Below, piece by piece: positions 8,891-17,429 of a stretch of DNA of 64,000 nucleotides. Made by a program: the position numbers and the translations under genes. The stretch is taken from contig NZ_FVZC01000009.1 in assembly GCF_900166585.1 (NCBI RefSeq), forward strand, positions 434,001-498,000. Reading direction: 5' to 3'. The notes beneath the pieces were generated by a model. It was not told where the DNA came from. It saw only the letters and a program-made list of their open reading frames with translations, and did no database searches. Each line of letters starts with the position of its first letter. The stretch's first letter is position 1. This DNA comes from Mesobacillus jeotgali. GTDB taxonomy: Bacteria > Bacillota > Bacilli > Bacillales > Cytobacillaceae.

Positions 8891-9130
8891 CTATTCACTT
8901 ATATTAAGGACTTCTTTTAACTTATCCAGATTGAAACCTGTAATAATTTCTTCTCCTATTACGATTGTAGGAGTTGAGTAGGAATTGTAAGTCTGTGTCA
9001 GCTCTTGCCTGCTTGTCTCATCATCATTGATATTCTTCTCGGTAAAAGAAAAACCGAATTCCATCAGGAACATTTTAATGATTTTGCAAGGAGGACAATC
9101 ATTCTGAGTATATACAATGATGTCATTCAT
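8891..9130 (-). CDS. Glutaredoxin/NrdH-like thiol oxidoreductase
   Basis: A 79-residue thioredoxin-fold protein with the redox motif CPPC (Cys12, Cys15), the cis-proline block STPTIVIGEEIITGF and a C-terminal helix. This size and motif fit the stand-alone glutaredoxin-like group; a thiol-disulfide exchange role in the cytosol is expected but the partner is unknown. Its ribosome site GGAGG lies inside the last codons of the upstream metallohydrolase gene, whose stop is one base away, so the two are an operon and probably translationally coupled. Confidence 0.9.
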   Translation of the reverse strand: MNDIIVYTQNDCPPCKIIKMFLMEFGFSFTEKNINDDETSRQELTQTYNSYSTPTIVIGEEIITGFNLDKLKEVLNISE

Positions 9131-9131
9131 T

Positions 9132-10094
9132 TTAATGCTTTCCTCCGTTTAGTTTTGTCAGATAATCTGCCAGCCCCATAGAACTTACATTGATGTCCAG
9201 GTAGAGCAGCTCGTAAATCGGATGATCTTCCGCAAGACCTTGCTGTTTTAAATGGGAGCAAATTTTATTATATAGGTTTATGGTAATATTTTCGACCAGC
9301 TTCTCCCGCTGGTTTTCATTTAAAAAAACTCGCTCTGCTTCACTAATGAAAACATCGAGCCAGTTCTCCACCTGTCTGAATGCTTCTCCAGGATTTTCAG
9401 ACATGCCGTAATGTCCAAAGTAAATCCTTTCAATTCCCAATTCCTTGTATTTATTCATTGATTGCAGCATTTTTTCAGGATTAAACTGGTTTGGCGAGGT
9501 TGTAGGAAGATAGAATTCAATCCCTTCGCGGTAAATCTGCGGATAAAAAATTCCTGCAGTATCACCCGTGAAAACTCCTTTTGTTATGGGATGAAAAACA
9601 CTGAGATGATGATTGGCGTGTCCCGGGGTATCCAAAAATTCCAGTGTCAGCTTCTCGCTGATTTTAAGTGTATCGCCCTCACCTTTAATGATTAATCGAT
9701 CTTCCGCTATTTCAACAATCGGGTCGAATAGTTCGGTAAACTTGTCGCCATAAACGGCTTTTGCTCCCTGTATCAATCTGGATGGCTCAGCGAGATGTCT
9801 TGCACCTTTTGGATGGACAATGACTTTTGTGTTAGGACAATGCTTCAGCATCAACCCGGCACCGCCAGCATGATCGAGATGAATATGTGTAACGATTATG
9901 TATGATATATCTTCTGAGGATATTCTCAGGGTCTGCAAGCCTTCTAAAATAAAGGGAATGGATGGACTGGCAGAAGTTTCAATGAGCGTAACCCGGTCCT
10001 CTGTTAAAACATATGTACCGGTACGTTCTTCCATTTTCAGGTCGTAATCATCTATCAGATAGACATTTTTTGATAATTGTACGGGCTTTTTCAA
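9132..10094 (-). CDS. MBL-fold metallohydrolase
   Basis: A 320-residue metallo-beta-lactamase-fold hydrolase with the two-metal motif THIHLDHAGG near residue 70, later metal ligands in GHANHHLSVF and FTGDTAG, and FGHYG. The family covers hydroxyacylglutathione hydrolase-like enzymes, lactonases and others; the substrate cannot be named. The TTG start has AAAGGAG upstream. It is the first gene of a two-gene operon with the glutaredoxin-like gene, which hints at thiol or thioester chemistry, but that is inference only. It diverges from ykuJ. Confidence 0.88.
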   Translation of the reverse strand: MKKPVQLSKNVYLIDDYDLKMEERTGTYVLTEDRVTLIETSASPSIPFILEGLQTLRISSEDISYIIVTHIHLDHAGGAGLMLKHCPNTKVIVHPKGARHLAEPSRLIQGAKAVYGDKFTELFDPIVEIAEDRLIIKGEGDTLKISEKLTLEFLDTPGHANHHLSVFHPITKGVFTGDTAGIFYPQIYREGIEFYLPTTSPNQFNPEKMLQSMNKYKELGIERIYFGHYGMSENPGEAFRQVENWLDVFISEAERVFLNENQREKLVENITINLYNKICSHLKQQGLAEDHPIYELLYLDINVSSMGLADYLTKLNGGKH

Positions 10095-10276
10095 AAAAAC
10101 ACTCCTTTCGCAAAGCTTTTACTTGTACATCGTCTGACAATATTTTATTCTGTTAATATTGACATGTAAAGAATTATGTATAGAAAATTCTGAAATCATT
10201 TTACATGGATATAAATAGGCCAATTGCAAAATCTATTGATAAGTTATTGGTTTTTGTTTGGAAAGGAGAGGGAGCT

Positions 10277-10513
10277 ATGTCACAGCTTCAAGGAATAATA
10301 ACCCGCTTAAAGAATTTGCAAGAGCAGTCTAATGGAGGAGAGCCTTCTCAGCGCTTTTTCGAAGTGAATGGGGAGCGCAAATGCCAGGTTACATACCATC
10401 CAAAAACGGAAACGTACGAATTGGAAGTATACAACGACAAGGAAAAACCTAAGAAATATCAATTTGATAACATTGATATGATTACGATCGAGATCTTTGA
10501 CCTTATTCAATAA
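10277..10513 (+). CDS. ykuJ: YkuJ-family protein
   Basis: A 78-residue conserved Bacillus protein close to B. subtilis YkuJ (79 residues): SQLQGIITRLKNLQE, then RFFEVNGERKCQVTYHPKTETYELEV and FDNIDMITIEIFDLIQ. The frame is open from 10205, but the ATG at 10277 directly follows a strong AAAGGAGAGGG site and matches the family start. The fold is known from structural genomics as a small alpha/beta protein; function is unknown. In B. subtilis ykuK and abbA follow; here the next gene is darB. Confidence 0.92.
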   Translation: MSQLQGIITRLKNLQEQSNGGEPSQRFFEVNGERKCQVTYHPKTETYELEVYNDKEKPKKYQFDNIDMITIEIFDLIQ

Positions 10514-10528
10514 CGAAAGGTCTGTAAA

Positions 10529-10557
10529 CAAAGGGACCCATATAGCGGTCCTTTTTT
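10529..10557 (+). terminator. ykuJ terminator
   Basis: GGACC (10534-10538) pairs with GGTCC (10547-10551), the stem extends through flanking A/T pairs, and six Ts follow. Confidence 0.75.
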
Positions 10558-10657
10558 GTTCTCAGTATTGTTCACTGGGAGAACCTAAATAAAAGCACCA
10601 CCATATAATTTATGATAAAATGAAATGGAATGAAATCCATTTTAGGGAGTTTTCGTC

Positions 10658-11104
10658 ATGATTAGTCTTTACAGCGCTGAGTTTTTGGAATTATCGGTTA
10701 AGGACCTGATGATTCCTTCTGAACGTGTTGCCCATGTCCAAGTTGGCAATAGTCTTGAGCACGCTCTCCTTGTGCTGACAAAAAGCGGATATACAGCGAT
10801 TCCTGTTCTGGATCCCCATTATCGTTTAATGGGTTTGATCAGTACACCTATCATAATGGATTCTATCCTTGGCCTGGAGAGAATCGAATTTGAGCAGCTT
10901 GAGAGCAAAAGAGTCGAAGCCGCAATGAATACAAATATCCCAAGAATCAACATCAAGTCAAACTTGCAGTCATCATTGGATTTGCTGGTGGATCACCCAT
11001 TCCTTTGCATAGAAGATGAAACCGGATTATTTGAGGGTATTTTGACAAGGCGAACCGTTTTGCAAAAAATGACAAACAATGTTAAAAGGAATCATAAAAA
11101 ATAG
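10658..11104 (+). CDS. darB: Cyclic-di-AMP receptor DarB (CbpB/YkuL), CBS pair
   Basis: A 148-residue protein made of two CBS domains (about 15-70 and 85-140). In B. subtilis the orthologue YkuL was renamed DarB/CbpB: it binds cyclic-di-AMP and, when free, interacts with the (p)ppGpp synthetase Rel and with pyruvate carboxylase. The match is strong: VAHVQVGNSLEHALLVLTKS, YTAIPVLDPHYRLMGLI and LERIEFEQL are nearly identical to B. subtilis. Start ATG with TAGGGAG upstream. It is monocistronic, with its own terminator. Pyruvate carboxylase, one reported partner, is missing from its usual place later in this window. Confidence 0.93.
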   Translation: MISLYSAEFLELSVKDLMIPSERVAHVQVGNSLEHALLVLTKSGYTAIPVLDPHYRLMGLISTPIIMDSILGLERIEFEQLESKRVEAAMNTNIPRINIKSNLQSSLDLLVDHPFLCIEDETGLFEGILTRRTVLQKMTNNVKRNHKK

Positions 11105-11111
11105 TGTCTGA

Positions 11112-11142
11112 GGCAGCTCCCGGATTCGGGAGCTGAATTTTT
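11112..11142 (+). terminator. darB terminator
   Basis: CAGCTCCCG (11114-11122) pairs perfectly with CGGGAGCTG (11127-11135) around a 4-base loop, followed by a T tract. Confidence 0.88.
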
Positions 11143-11160
11143 TACTTTTGAGGTGCATGT

Positions 11161-12666
11161 ATGGGACAAGCAGAACAAGAGCTGGCCAAGAAAGAAACAA
11201 AACGTCCTCTGGTCCTGGCAACAGTTATGCTGGCCATGTTTATGGGGGCTGTTGAGGGAACCATCATTTCAACCGCAATGCCGGCAATAGTCGGGGATTT
11301 AGGAGGGTTTGCGTTATACAGCTGGGTTTTCTCGTCATACTTGCTTATGAATGCTGTTACGGTCCTAATCTACGGAAAACTGTCCGATTTATTTGGAAGG
11401 AAACCCATCCTGACATTTGGCATTGTTATCTTTTTAATCGGCTCTATCCTTTCCGGAACTGCAGAAACCATGGAGATGCTGATTTTTTACCGGTTTATCC
11501 AGGGGTTTGGCGCAGGGGCTGTCATGCCTATAGCTACAACGATTGTAGGGGATATCTATTCACGGGAGGAAAGGGCTAAAGTTCAGGGGTACCTCTCCAG
11601 TGTGTGGGGGATTTCAGCTGTTTCAGGACCTGCACTCGGAGGCCTTCTTGTGGAATATGCAAGCTGGAGATACGTATTTTGGATCAATGTTCCACTCGGT
11701 ATACTTGCCATTGCAGGACTCTGGCTGTATCTCCATGAGAATGTCGAGAAAAAGAAGCATAAAATTGATTATCCAGGAGCTATATTGCTGACTGTATCAG
11801 TTAGTTCATTGATGATTGTCCTGGTGGAGGCTGGAACGAACTGGGCATGGACTTCTCCAAAAACAATCGGGTTAATCAGCTTGAGCGTTCTCGGATTCAT
11901 TTTCTTTATCCTTCAGGAGAGAAGGGTAGAAGAGCCGATGATGCCATTTAATATTTGGCGTGAACGGTCGATTTTTATCGCGAATATGACTTCGTTGACA
12001 ACAGGTGTCATGCTCATTGGCATATCAAGCTTTTTGCCAGCATTTGTCCAGGGTGTCATGGAAAGGTCACCTATCGTAGCTGGTTTTACACTGACGGCTA
12101 TGTCAATTGGCTGGCCTATTGCATCTGCAGCCAGCGGAAACCTTTTACTTAGTATTGGCTATCGAAAAACCTCGCTGTTAGGAGGTGCTGCATTAATCCT
12201 TGGCAGCATTCTGTTTGTTACACTTACCCCTGAAGCTGGTCCATTATGGGCGGCTACCGCATCATTTTTCGTAGGAGTGGGGATGGGACTGACAAGTACC
12301 GCTTTCATTGTGTCAATCCAAAGTACGGTTGCCTGGCAGCAAAGGGGAATTGCCACAGCAGCCAATATGTTCATGAGGAACCTTGGCAATACAGTTGGTG
12401 CGGCCTTACTGGGCGGTGTGCTTAACAGCAGTATATTGAGCTATATGAAAAGAAAAGGAGCTGAAGATCAGGATCTTTCAATCGATGCAGCTAACGTGCT
12501 GCTCAATGAAGCAGAACGAATGAAGCTATCTCCGGAAATGAAAAGCATTCTCCAGGATGCTCTGACAAACGCCCTGCATTCTGTTTATATTGTTGTGTTC
12601 ATATTCTCAGTCGTTAGCTTGCTGTTCATTCTATTCCTGCCAAAAGAAGAAAAAGCTGCAGATTAA
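11161..12666 (+). CDS. DHA2-family MFS drug:proton antiporter (14 TM)
   Basis: A 501-residue major facilitator transporter of the EmrB/QacA 14-helix type. Diagnostic motifs are EGTIISTAMPAIVGDL in helix 1 (family motif D1), GKLSDLFGRKP in the loop 2-3 (motif A), RFIQGFGAGA (motif B) and SGPALGGLLVE in helix 5 (motif C, antiporters). Hydrophobic segments continue to a short cytoplasmic tail, LPKEEKAAD. Substrates are probably lipophilic cations or drugs, not predictable further. TGAGGTG precedes the ATG. It sits between darB and ccpC, where B. subtilis has no such gene. Confidence 0.9.
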   Translation: MGQAEQELAKKETKRPLVLATVMLAMFMGAVEGTIISTAMPAIVGDLGGFALYSWVFSSYLLMNAVTVLIYGKLSDLFGRKPILTFGIVIFLIGSILSGTAETMEMLIFYRFIQGFGAGAVMPIATTIVGDIYSREERAKVQGYLSSVWGISAVSGPALGGLLVEYASWRYVFWINVPLGILAIAGLWLYLHENVEKKKHKIDYPGAILLTVSVSSLMIVLVEAGTNWAWTSPKTIGLISLSVLGFIFFILQERRVEEPMMPFNIWRERSIFIANMTSLTTGVMLIGISSFLPAFVQGVMERSPIVAGFTLTAMSIGWPIASAASGNLLLSIGYRKTSLLGGAALILGSILFVTLTPEAGPLWAATASFFVGVGMGLTSTAFIVSIQSTVAWQQRGIATAANMFMRNLGNTVGAALLGGVLNSSILSYMKRKGAEDQDLSIDAANVLLNEAERMKLSPEMKSILQDALTNALHSVYIVVFIFSVVSLLFILFLPKEEKAAD

Positions 12667-12747
12667 TATATCTGCAGTTTATTTATTTACGAAGTAACCC
12701 ATATGAATGGTACTATATAATATGAAATCTAATATAGAGGTTAAGAG

Positions 12748-13641
12748 ATGTCATCAATTTCAGAATTTCATTTATTATCAGTGCTAGCACAGGAAATGAA
12801 TATGAGAAAGGCCGCGGAAAGACTATTTGTTTCTCAGCCGGCTTTGTCTCAGCGCCTGCAATCCATAGAGAAGGATTGGGGCACGAAGCTTTTTCTTCGG
12901 TCTCAAAAGGGGCTAACCCTGACTCCCGCGGGAGAGGTTGTACTCCAATTTGTTAATGAGACAATTGCCAGGGAAGAAAAAGCGAGAGAAACAATCCATG
13001 CTTTAAATGCGGAAGTATATGGCACTCTTAAAATAGCTGTGGCTTCGATTGTAGGCCAAAATTGGCTGCCTCAGGTGCTGAAGAAATATGTTAACCGTTA
13101 TCCTCAAGCTAAAATTTCGCTGGTGACCGGCTGGAGCAGTGAAATATCAAGGGCACTTTACGAGGATCAGGTTCATGTTGGAATCATAAGGGGAACACCA
13201 GACTGGAAGGGTGTCAAGATCCACCTTTTCAAAGACAATCTCTACTTGGTTGACACTGAGATTACCAGTCCGGAACAAGTGTTGGAAACAGACCGGCCGT
13301 TCATCCAGTTTAAAAGTGATTCTAATTACTATCAGGAAATTCAGGATTGGTGGCTGCGGCAATTCCAGACAGCGCCTAAAAGAACAATCATTGTCGACCA
13401 AATTGAGACCTGCAAGCAAATGACCTTCAATGGCATCGGTTATGCAATCCTTCCGGCAATTACTCTCAATGGTGCTGAAAAGGACATCTTCAAAGTCCCT
13501 CTTCACGACGAAAACAATGAACCATTAGGGAGGGACACCTGGCTTCTTGGCTACGAGTCAGCTTTCCAATTAAAGCAGGTTCAGGCCTTCATTGAAATCG
13601 TCAAGGAACACATAGTGGATTCAAAGAAAACCATTAATTAG
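12748..13641 (+). CDS. ccpC: LysR-type regulator CcpC of citrate-cycle genes
   Basis: A 297-residue LysR-family regulator. The N-terminal winged helix-turn-helix (MRKAAERLFVSQPALSQRLQ) and the effector domain (GTLKIAVASIVGQNWLPQVLKKYV, SLVTGWSSEISRALYEDQVHVGIIRG) match B. subtilis CcpC closely, including location just after darB/ykuL. CcpC represses citB and citZ (aconitase and citrate synthase) and responds to citrate. AGAGG lies before the ATG, and a TATAAT-type element lies about 40 bases upstream (near 12714). No citrate-synthase operator sites were found in this window, so its targets lie elsewhere. Confidence 0.93.
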   Translation: MSSISEFHLLSVLAQEMNMRKAAERLFVSQPALSQRLQSIEKDWGTKLFLRSQKGLTLTPAGEVVLQFVNETIAREEKARETIHALNAEVYGTLKIAVASIVGQNWLPQVLKKYVNRYPQAKISLVTGWSSEISRALYEDQVHVGIIRGTPDWKGVKIHLFKDNLYLVDTEITSPEQVLETDRPFIQFKSDSNYYQEIQDWWLRQFQTAPKRTIIVDQIETCKQMTFNGIGYAILPAITLNGAEKDIFKVPLHDENNEPLGRDTWLLGYESAFQLKQVQAFIEIVKEHIVDSKKTIN

Positions 13642-13772
13642 TTTTTCTTGTTTTAAGGACTTTTGTTTGTTAAAGTAATTTTTAGAAAAGGCTGTTTTCC
13701 TTCAATTGCTTTGGTAAATAACAGGCTACGGGAAAGAGTCTAAGATCACATACATATTTGGAGGTTAAGATT

Positions 13773-14483
13773 ATGAAGATGATGGATGCGAACGAAATTA
13801 TTTCGTTCATTCAAAATAGCAAAAAAGCCACACCGGTAAAAGTATATATTAAAGGTGACCTGGAAGGAATCGACTTTGGCGAGAATACCAAGTCCTTCAT
13901 CTCCGGCAACACTGGTGTCATTTTCGGTGAGTGGGCCGAAATCAACCCGGCTATCGAAGCCAATCAGGCTAAAATCGAAGATTATGTAATTGAAAATGAC
14001 CGCAGAAATTCTGCAATCCCATTACTTGATATGAAGAATATCAAAGCGCGTATTGAACCGGGCGCCATCATCAGGGACCAGGTTGAAATTGGCGATAACG
14101 CCGTGATCATGATGGGAGCCTCCATCAATATCGGTGCTGTCGTCGGCGAAGGCACGATGATTGATATGAATGTAGTCCTTGGAGGACGCGCGACAGTCGG
14201 AAAGAACTGCCACATTGGTGCAGGTTCTGTTCTTGCTGGTGTTATTGAGCCACCTTCAGCAAAGCCTGTTATTGTTGAAGATGATGTAGTCATCGGGGCA
14301 AATGCAGTTGTCCTTGAAGGGGTGACAGTTGGCAAGGGAGCAGTGGTTGCTGCAGGTGCAATTGTCATCGATGATGTGCCTCCGTACACAGTCGTAGCCG
14401 GAACACCCGCCCGTGTCATCAAGGAAATCGATGAAAAAACCAAATCAAAAACTGAAATCAAGCAGGAGCTTCGCCAGCTTTAA
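13773..14483 (+). CDS. dapH: Tetrahydrodipicolinate N-acetyltransferase
   Basis: DapH acetylates tetrahydrodipicolinate in the acetyl branch of the diaminopimelate/lysine pathway, feeding both lysine and peptidoglycan. The product is 236 residues, exactly the B. subtilis length, when started at the ATG at 13773 with GGAGG eight bases upstream (a TTG at 13758 precedes the ribosome site and is rejected). Residues 90-225 are left-handed beta-helix hexapeptide repeats ([23 protein letters not shown] onward in six-residue steps), ending [18 protein letters not shown]. dapL follows after a terminator. Confidence 0.96.
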   Translation: MKMMDANEIISFIQNSKKATPVKVYIKGDLEGIDFGENTKSFISGNTGVIFGEWAEINPAIEANQAKIEDYVIENDRRNSAIPLLDMKNIKARIEPGAIIRDQVEIGDNAVIMMGASINIGAVVGEGTMIDMNVVLGGRATVGKNCHIGAGSVLAGVIEPPSAKPVIVEDDVVIGANAVVLEGVTVGKGAVVAAGAIVIDDVPPYTVVAGTPARVIKEIDEKTKSKTEIKQELRQL

Positions 14484-14494
14484 TAGCAAGCATG

Positions 14495-14526
14495 AAAGCG
14501 TGGATTATTGGTCCGCGCTTTTTTTA
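14495..14526 (+). terminator. dapH terminator
   Basis: Stem 14495-14504 with 14512-14521 (one T-G pair), then Ts. dapL starts 83 bases later, so dapL is reached by read-through or has its own promoter. Confidence 0.8.
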
Positions 14527-14608
14527 TAAGAAATGAAATGTTAAATTTTCGCCGGGCAACGATTGGCATGCTTACCAAGGTGCTTGCTCTTTAAGGGAGA
14601 GAAATAAA

Positions 14609-15733
14609 ATGAAATGGAACACTTTCATTAAAATTAGAAGGGATTTACATCAGATTCCTGAATTGGGGTTCAAGGAGTTCAAGACGCAGGCGTATCTCCT
14701 TGATGTTTTAAAAAATCTTCCTCAGGACCGACTGGAAGTACGGACATGGAAAACGGGTATCTTTGTTAAAATTGAAGGAAAGAACCCGAAGAAGACGATC
14801 GGATACAGGGCAGATATTGACGGCCTTCCGATATCCGAAGCAACAGGGCTGGAATTCCAGTCCCTTCATCCAGGACAGATGCACGCTTGTGGCCATGATT
14901 TGCATATGACTATCGCTCTTGGACTGATTACATTCTTCACAGAGCATCCGATCGATGATCATTTGCTGTTTATTTTCCAGCCGGCAGAAGAAGGACCAGG
15001 TGGTGCAGAACCTATGCTCAAGACCGAAGTCATGCAGGAATGGAAGCCTGATATGATCCTTGCCTTGCACATAGCCCCTGAATATCCTGTGGGTACGATT
15101 GCAACAAAGGAAGGCCTGTTATTTGCCAATACTTCAGAATTGTTCATAGACCTTAAAGGGAAAGGGGGACATGCCGCTTATCCACACCAAACAAACGACA
15201 TGGTCGTTGCTGCATGTGCCCTTGTGAACCAGCTTCAATCGGTTGTCTCAAGAAATGTTGATCCCCTTGATAGTGCTGTGATCACAATCGGCAAAATCAC
15301 CGGAGGAACTGTGCAGAACATCATCGCTGAAACAGCTAGACTGGAAGGAACAATCCGTACTTTGTCTGTAGAATCCATGGCAAGAGTCAAGGAGAGAATC
15401 GAGGCACTGGTCAAAGGCATTGAAATAGGCTATCAATGTGAAACTGCAATAGACTATGGAGCCATGTACCATCAGGTTTATAATAATGAGGAAATAGCAC
15501 GTGACTTTATCGCCTTCGCCGAAAAAAAGGAAAACGTAGAAGTGGTGGTTTGCAATGAAGCTATGACTGGCGAAGACTTCGGCTACATGCTGAAAGAGAT
15601 TCCAGGAATCATGTTCTGGCTGGGTGTAAATTCAGGTCATGGGCTCCATCATGCCAAATTGAACCCCGATGAAGAAGCCATCAAAACTGCCATTGAGTTA
15701 TTGACAGAATATATTGTGTATAAAAGTAAATAA
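14609..15733 (+). CDS. dapL: N-acetyldiaminopimelate deacetylase
   Basis: An M20-family metallopeptidase-like enzyme of 374 residues (same as B. subtilis YkuR/DapL) that removes the acetyl group from N-acetyl-LL-diaminopimelate, acting after DapH. Metal and catalytic motifs: [38 protein letters not shown], and [10 protein letters not shown]. The central dimerisation domain has [16 protein letters not shown]. The start follows AAGGGAGAG. Together with dapH it gives two steps of one pathway; the intervening aminotransferase step is encoded elsewhere. Confidence 0.94.
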   Translation: MKWNTFIKIRRDLHQIPELGFKEFKTQAYLLDVLKNLPQDRLEVRTWKTGIFVKIEGKNPKKTIGYRADIDGLPISEATGLEFQSLHPGQMHACGHDLHMTIALGLITFFTEHPIDDHLLFIFQPAEEGPGGAEPMLKTEVMQEWKPDMILALHIAPEYPVGTIATKEGLLFANTSELFIDLKGKGGHAAYPHQTNDMVVAACALVNQLQSVVSRNVDPLDSAVITIGKITGGTVQNIIAETARLEGTIRTLSVESMARVKERIEALVKGIEIGYQCETAIDYGAMYHQVYNNEEIARDFIAFAEKKENVEVVVCNEAMTGEDFGYMLKEIPGIMFWLGVNSGHGLHHAKLNPDEEAIKTAIELLTEYIVYKSK

Positions 15734-15793
15734 AAATATCAGTCTGGCTTTAACTAAGAGTTGAAATTAACATTTCAAAAAGAGGTGCTAGAT

Positions 15794-16261
15794 ATGAGAT
15801 TACGTCATCCAATGCCAGAAATATCGGGAGCCACTGAATGGCTGAATGGGGAAGTAACCAGAGAGCAACTGGTTGGTGAAAAGCCGACGTTGATCCACTT
15901 TTGGGCAATCAGCTGCCATTTATGCAAGGTAGCGATGCCACTGGTGAATGAACTTCGTGACAATTACAAAGATAAATTGAATGTTTTGGCTGTCCATATG
16001 CCCCGGTCAGAAAATGACATGAATATGGAAACAATCAAACAGATTGCAGCAGAACATAACATCATCCAGCCCATCTTCATTGACGATAAACATATATTGA
16101 CAGAGCTGTTTGAAAACCAATACGTCCCAGCATATTACCTTTTTGATAAAAATGGGTTGTTAAGGCATTTCCAGGCTGGCGGAAGCGGATTGAAGATGCT
16201 GGAACAGCGATTAAACCGAGTGGTCGAAGAAACAGAAAACCAAAATATGACATCATCTTAA
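15794..16261 (+). CDS. ykuV: Thioredoxin-like protein YkuV
   Basis: A 155-residue thioredoxin-fold protein of the TlpA/ResA-like class without a signal peptide. The active site is SCHLC (Cys41, Cys44), the cis-Pro block is YVPAYYLFD, and FQAGGSGLKMLEQRLNRV closes the fold; all match B. subtilis YkuV, a cytosolic thiol-disulfide oxidoreductase. AGAGGTG seven bases before the ATG at 15794 sets the start; an in-frame upstream codon lacks a site. It follows dapL by 60 bases and could be cotranscribed. The long repeat array begins just after it. Confidence 0.93.
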   Translation: MRLRHPMPEISGATEWLNGEVTREQLVGEKPTLIHFWAISCHLCKVAMPLVNELRDNYKDKLNVLAVHMPRSENDMNMETIKQIAAEHNIIQPIFIDDKHILTELFENQYVPAYYLFDKNGLLRHFQAGGSGLKMLEQRLNRVVEETENQNMTSS

Positions 16262-16337
16262 AGACTGTACCAGCCTGAGCTATGCCCGGGTAACACCACT
16301 TCATCGATCCGTTTTCTTTAAAAATTATATATATAAA

Positions 16338-17194
16338 GTCTGATAAAGTACTCCTTAGGACAATTTGCTGTTTTTTGAAAGTTCAACAGAGCTCTTCTAA
16401 CGGACATTTTACAAGGAAACAGTAATAAGAAAGTCCGATAGTGTCCTTCTAACGGACACTTGTACAAGAAAATAGTCATCAGAATGTCCAATAGAGCCCT
16501 TCTAACGGACACTTGTACAAGAAAATAGTCATCAGAATGTCCAATAGAGCCCTTCTAACGGACACTTTACAAGGAAACAGTCATAAGAATGTCCAATAGA
16601 GCTCTTATAACGGACATTTTATAAGGAAACAGTAATAAGTATGTCCAATAGAGCCCTTCTAACGGACACTTTACAAGAAAATAGTCATCAGAATGTCCAA
16701 TAGAGCCCTTCTAACGGACACTTTACAAGAAAATAGTCATCAGAATGTCCAATAGAGCCCTTCTAACGGACACTTTACAAGAATATAATGATCAAAATGT
16801 TCAATAGAGCCCTTCTAACGGACACTTTACAAGAAAATAGTCATCAGAATGTCCAATAGAGCCCTTCTAACGGACACTTTACAAGAAAATAGTCATAAGA
16901 ATGTCCAATAGAGCTCTTCTAACGGACATTTTATAAGGAAACAGTAATAAGTATGTCCAATAGAGCTCTTCTAACGGACATTTTACAAGAAAATAGTCAT
17001 CAGAATGTCCAATAGAGCTCTTCTAACGGACATTTTACAAGGAAACAGTAATAAGAAAGTCCGATAGAGTCCTTCTAACGGACACTTTACAAGAAAATAG
17101 TCATCAGAATGTCCAATAGAGCCCTAATAACGGACACTTTATAAGGAAACAGTCATCTAAAAGTCCGATAGAACACTGCTATCGGACTTTTTTT
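16338..17194 (+). repeat. Tandem 52-bp repeat array, family A (about 16 units)
   Basis: Fifteen units of 52 bp (two of 53 bp) run head to tail from 16381 to 17162, with a worn 43-bp unit before them (16338-16380) and a shortened last unit (17163-17194). Each unit starts GTCCAATAG or GTCCGATAG, has CTAACGGACA about 16 bases on, and then a spacer such as CAAGAAAATAGTCATCAGAAT. GTCC..TAG and CTA..GGAC form an imperfect hairpin in every unit. 52 is not a multiple of three and stops occur in all frames, so the array is not coding. A further half copy lies near 17214. The 1.17-kb gap between ykuV and the ABC genes holds nothing else I can name. Confidence 0.95.
17161..17194 (+). terminator. Terminal repeat unit forms an intrinsic terminator
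   Basis: In the last unit the hairpin is perfect: GTCCGATAG (17163-17171) with CTATCGGAC (17179-17187), plus A/T pairs and a run of seven Ts. It would stop plus-strand transcripts entering from ykuV. Confidence 0.85.
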
Positions 17195-17429
17195 CATGAA
17201 GATGATGTTTGAATTGTCCGATAGAGCCGGCAAAATCCTCTATTTCTTTTTTCGCTTCCTATAAGTTATTTCCCTGTATATCTCTAACTTGCAAATAAAG
17301 TCAGATAATTCCTATATCCAAAAAAATTGAAAAATTCATAAAAAAGTCTGGAAAAATATTTCGAAAATCGATATATTAATGTATACGTGCCTTTTCTTTT
17401 TGTTAAGCTTTTCCAAAGGAGGGAAATGA

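Noticed and set aside
13982..14461. Long minus-strand frame opposite dapH
   Set aside because: A shadow of dapH, whose hexapeptide repeats create open antisense frames; no ribosome site and low-complexity Thr/Ser/Pro product.
16318..16512. Minus-strand open frame of 64 codons within the repeats
   Set aside because: It arises from the repeated unit, is broken in the next units and has no ribosome site; a period of 52 cannot keep a frame.
16338..17194. The 52-bp repeats as a CRISPR array
   Set aside because: The spacers are as conserved as the putative repeats, unit length is fixed at 52, and no cas genes are present in the window.
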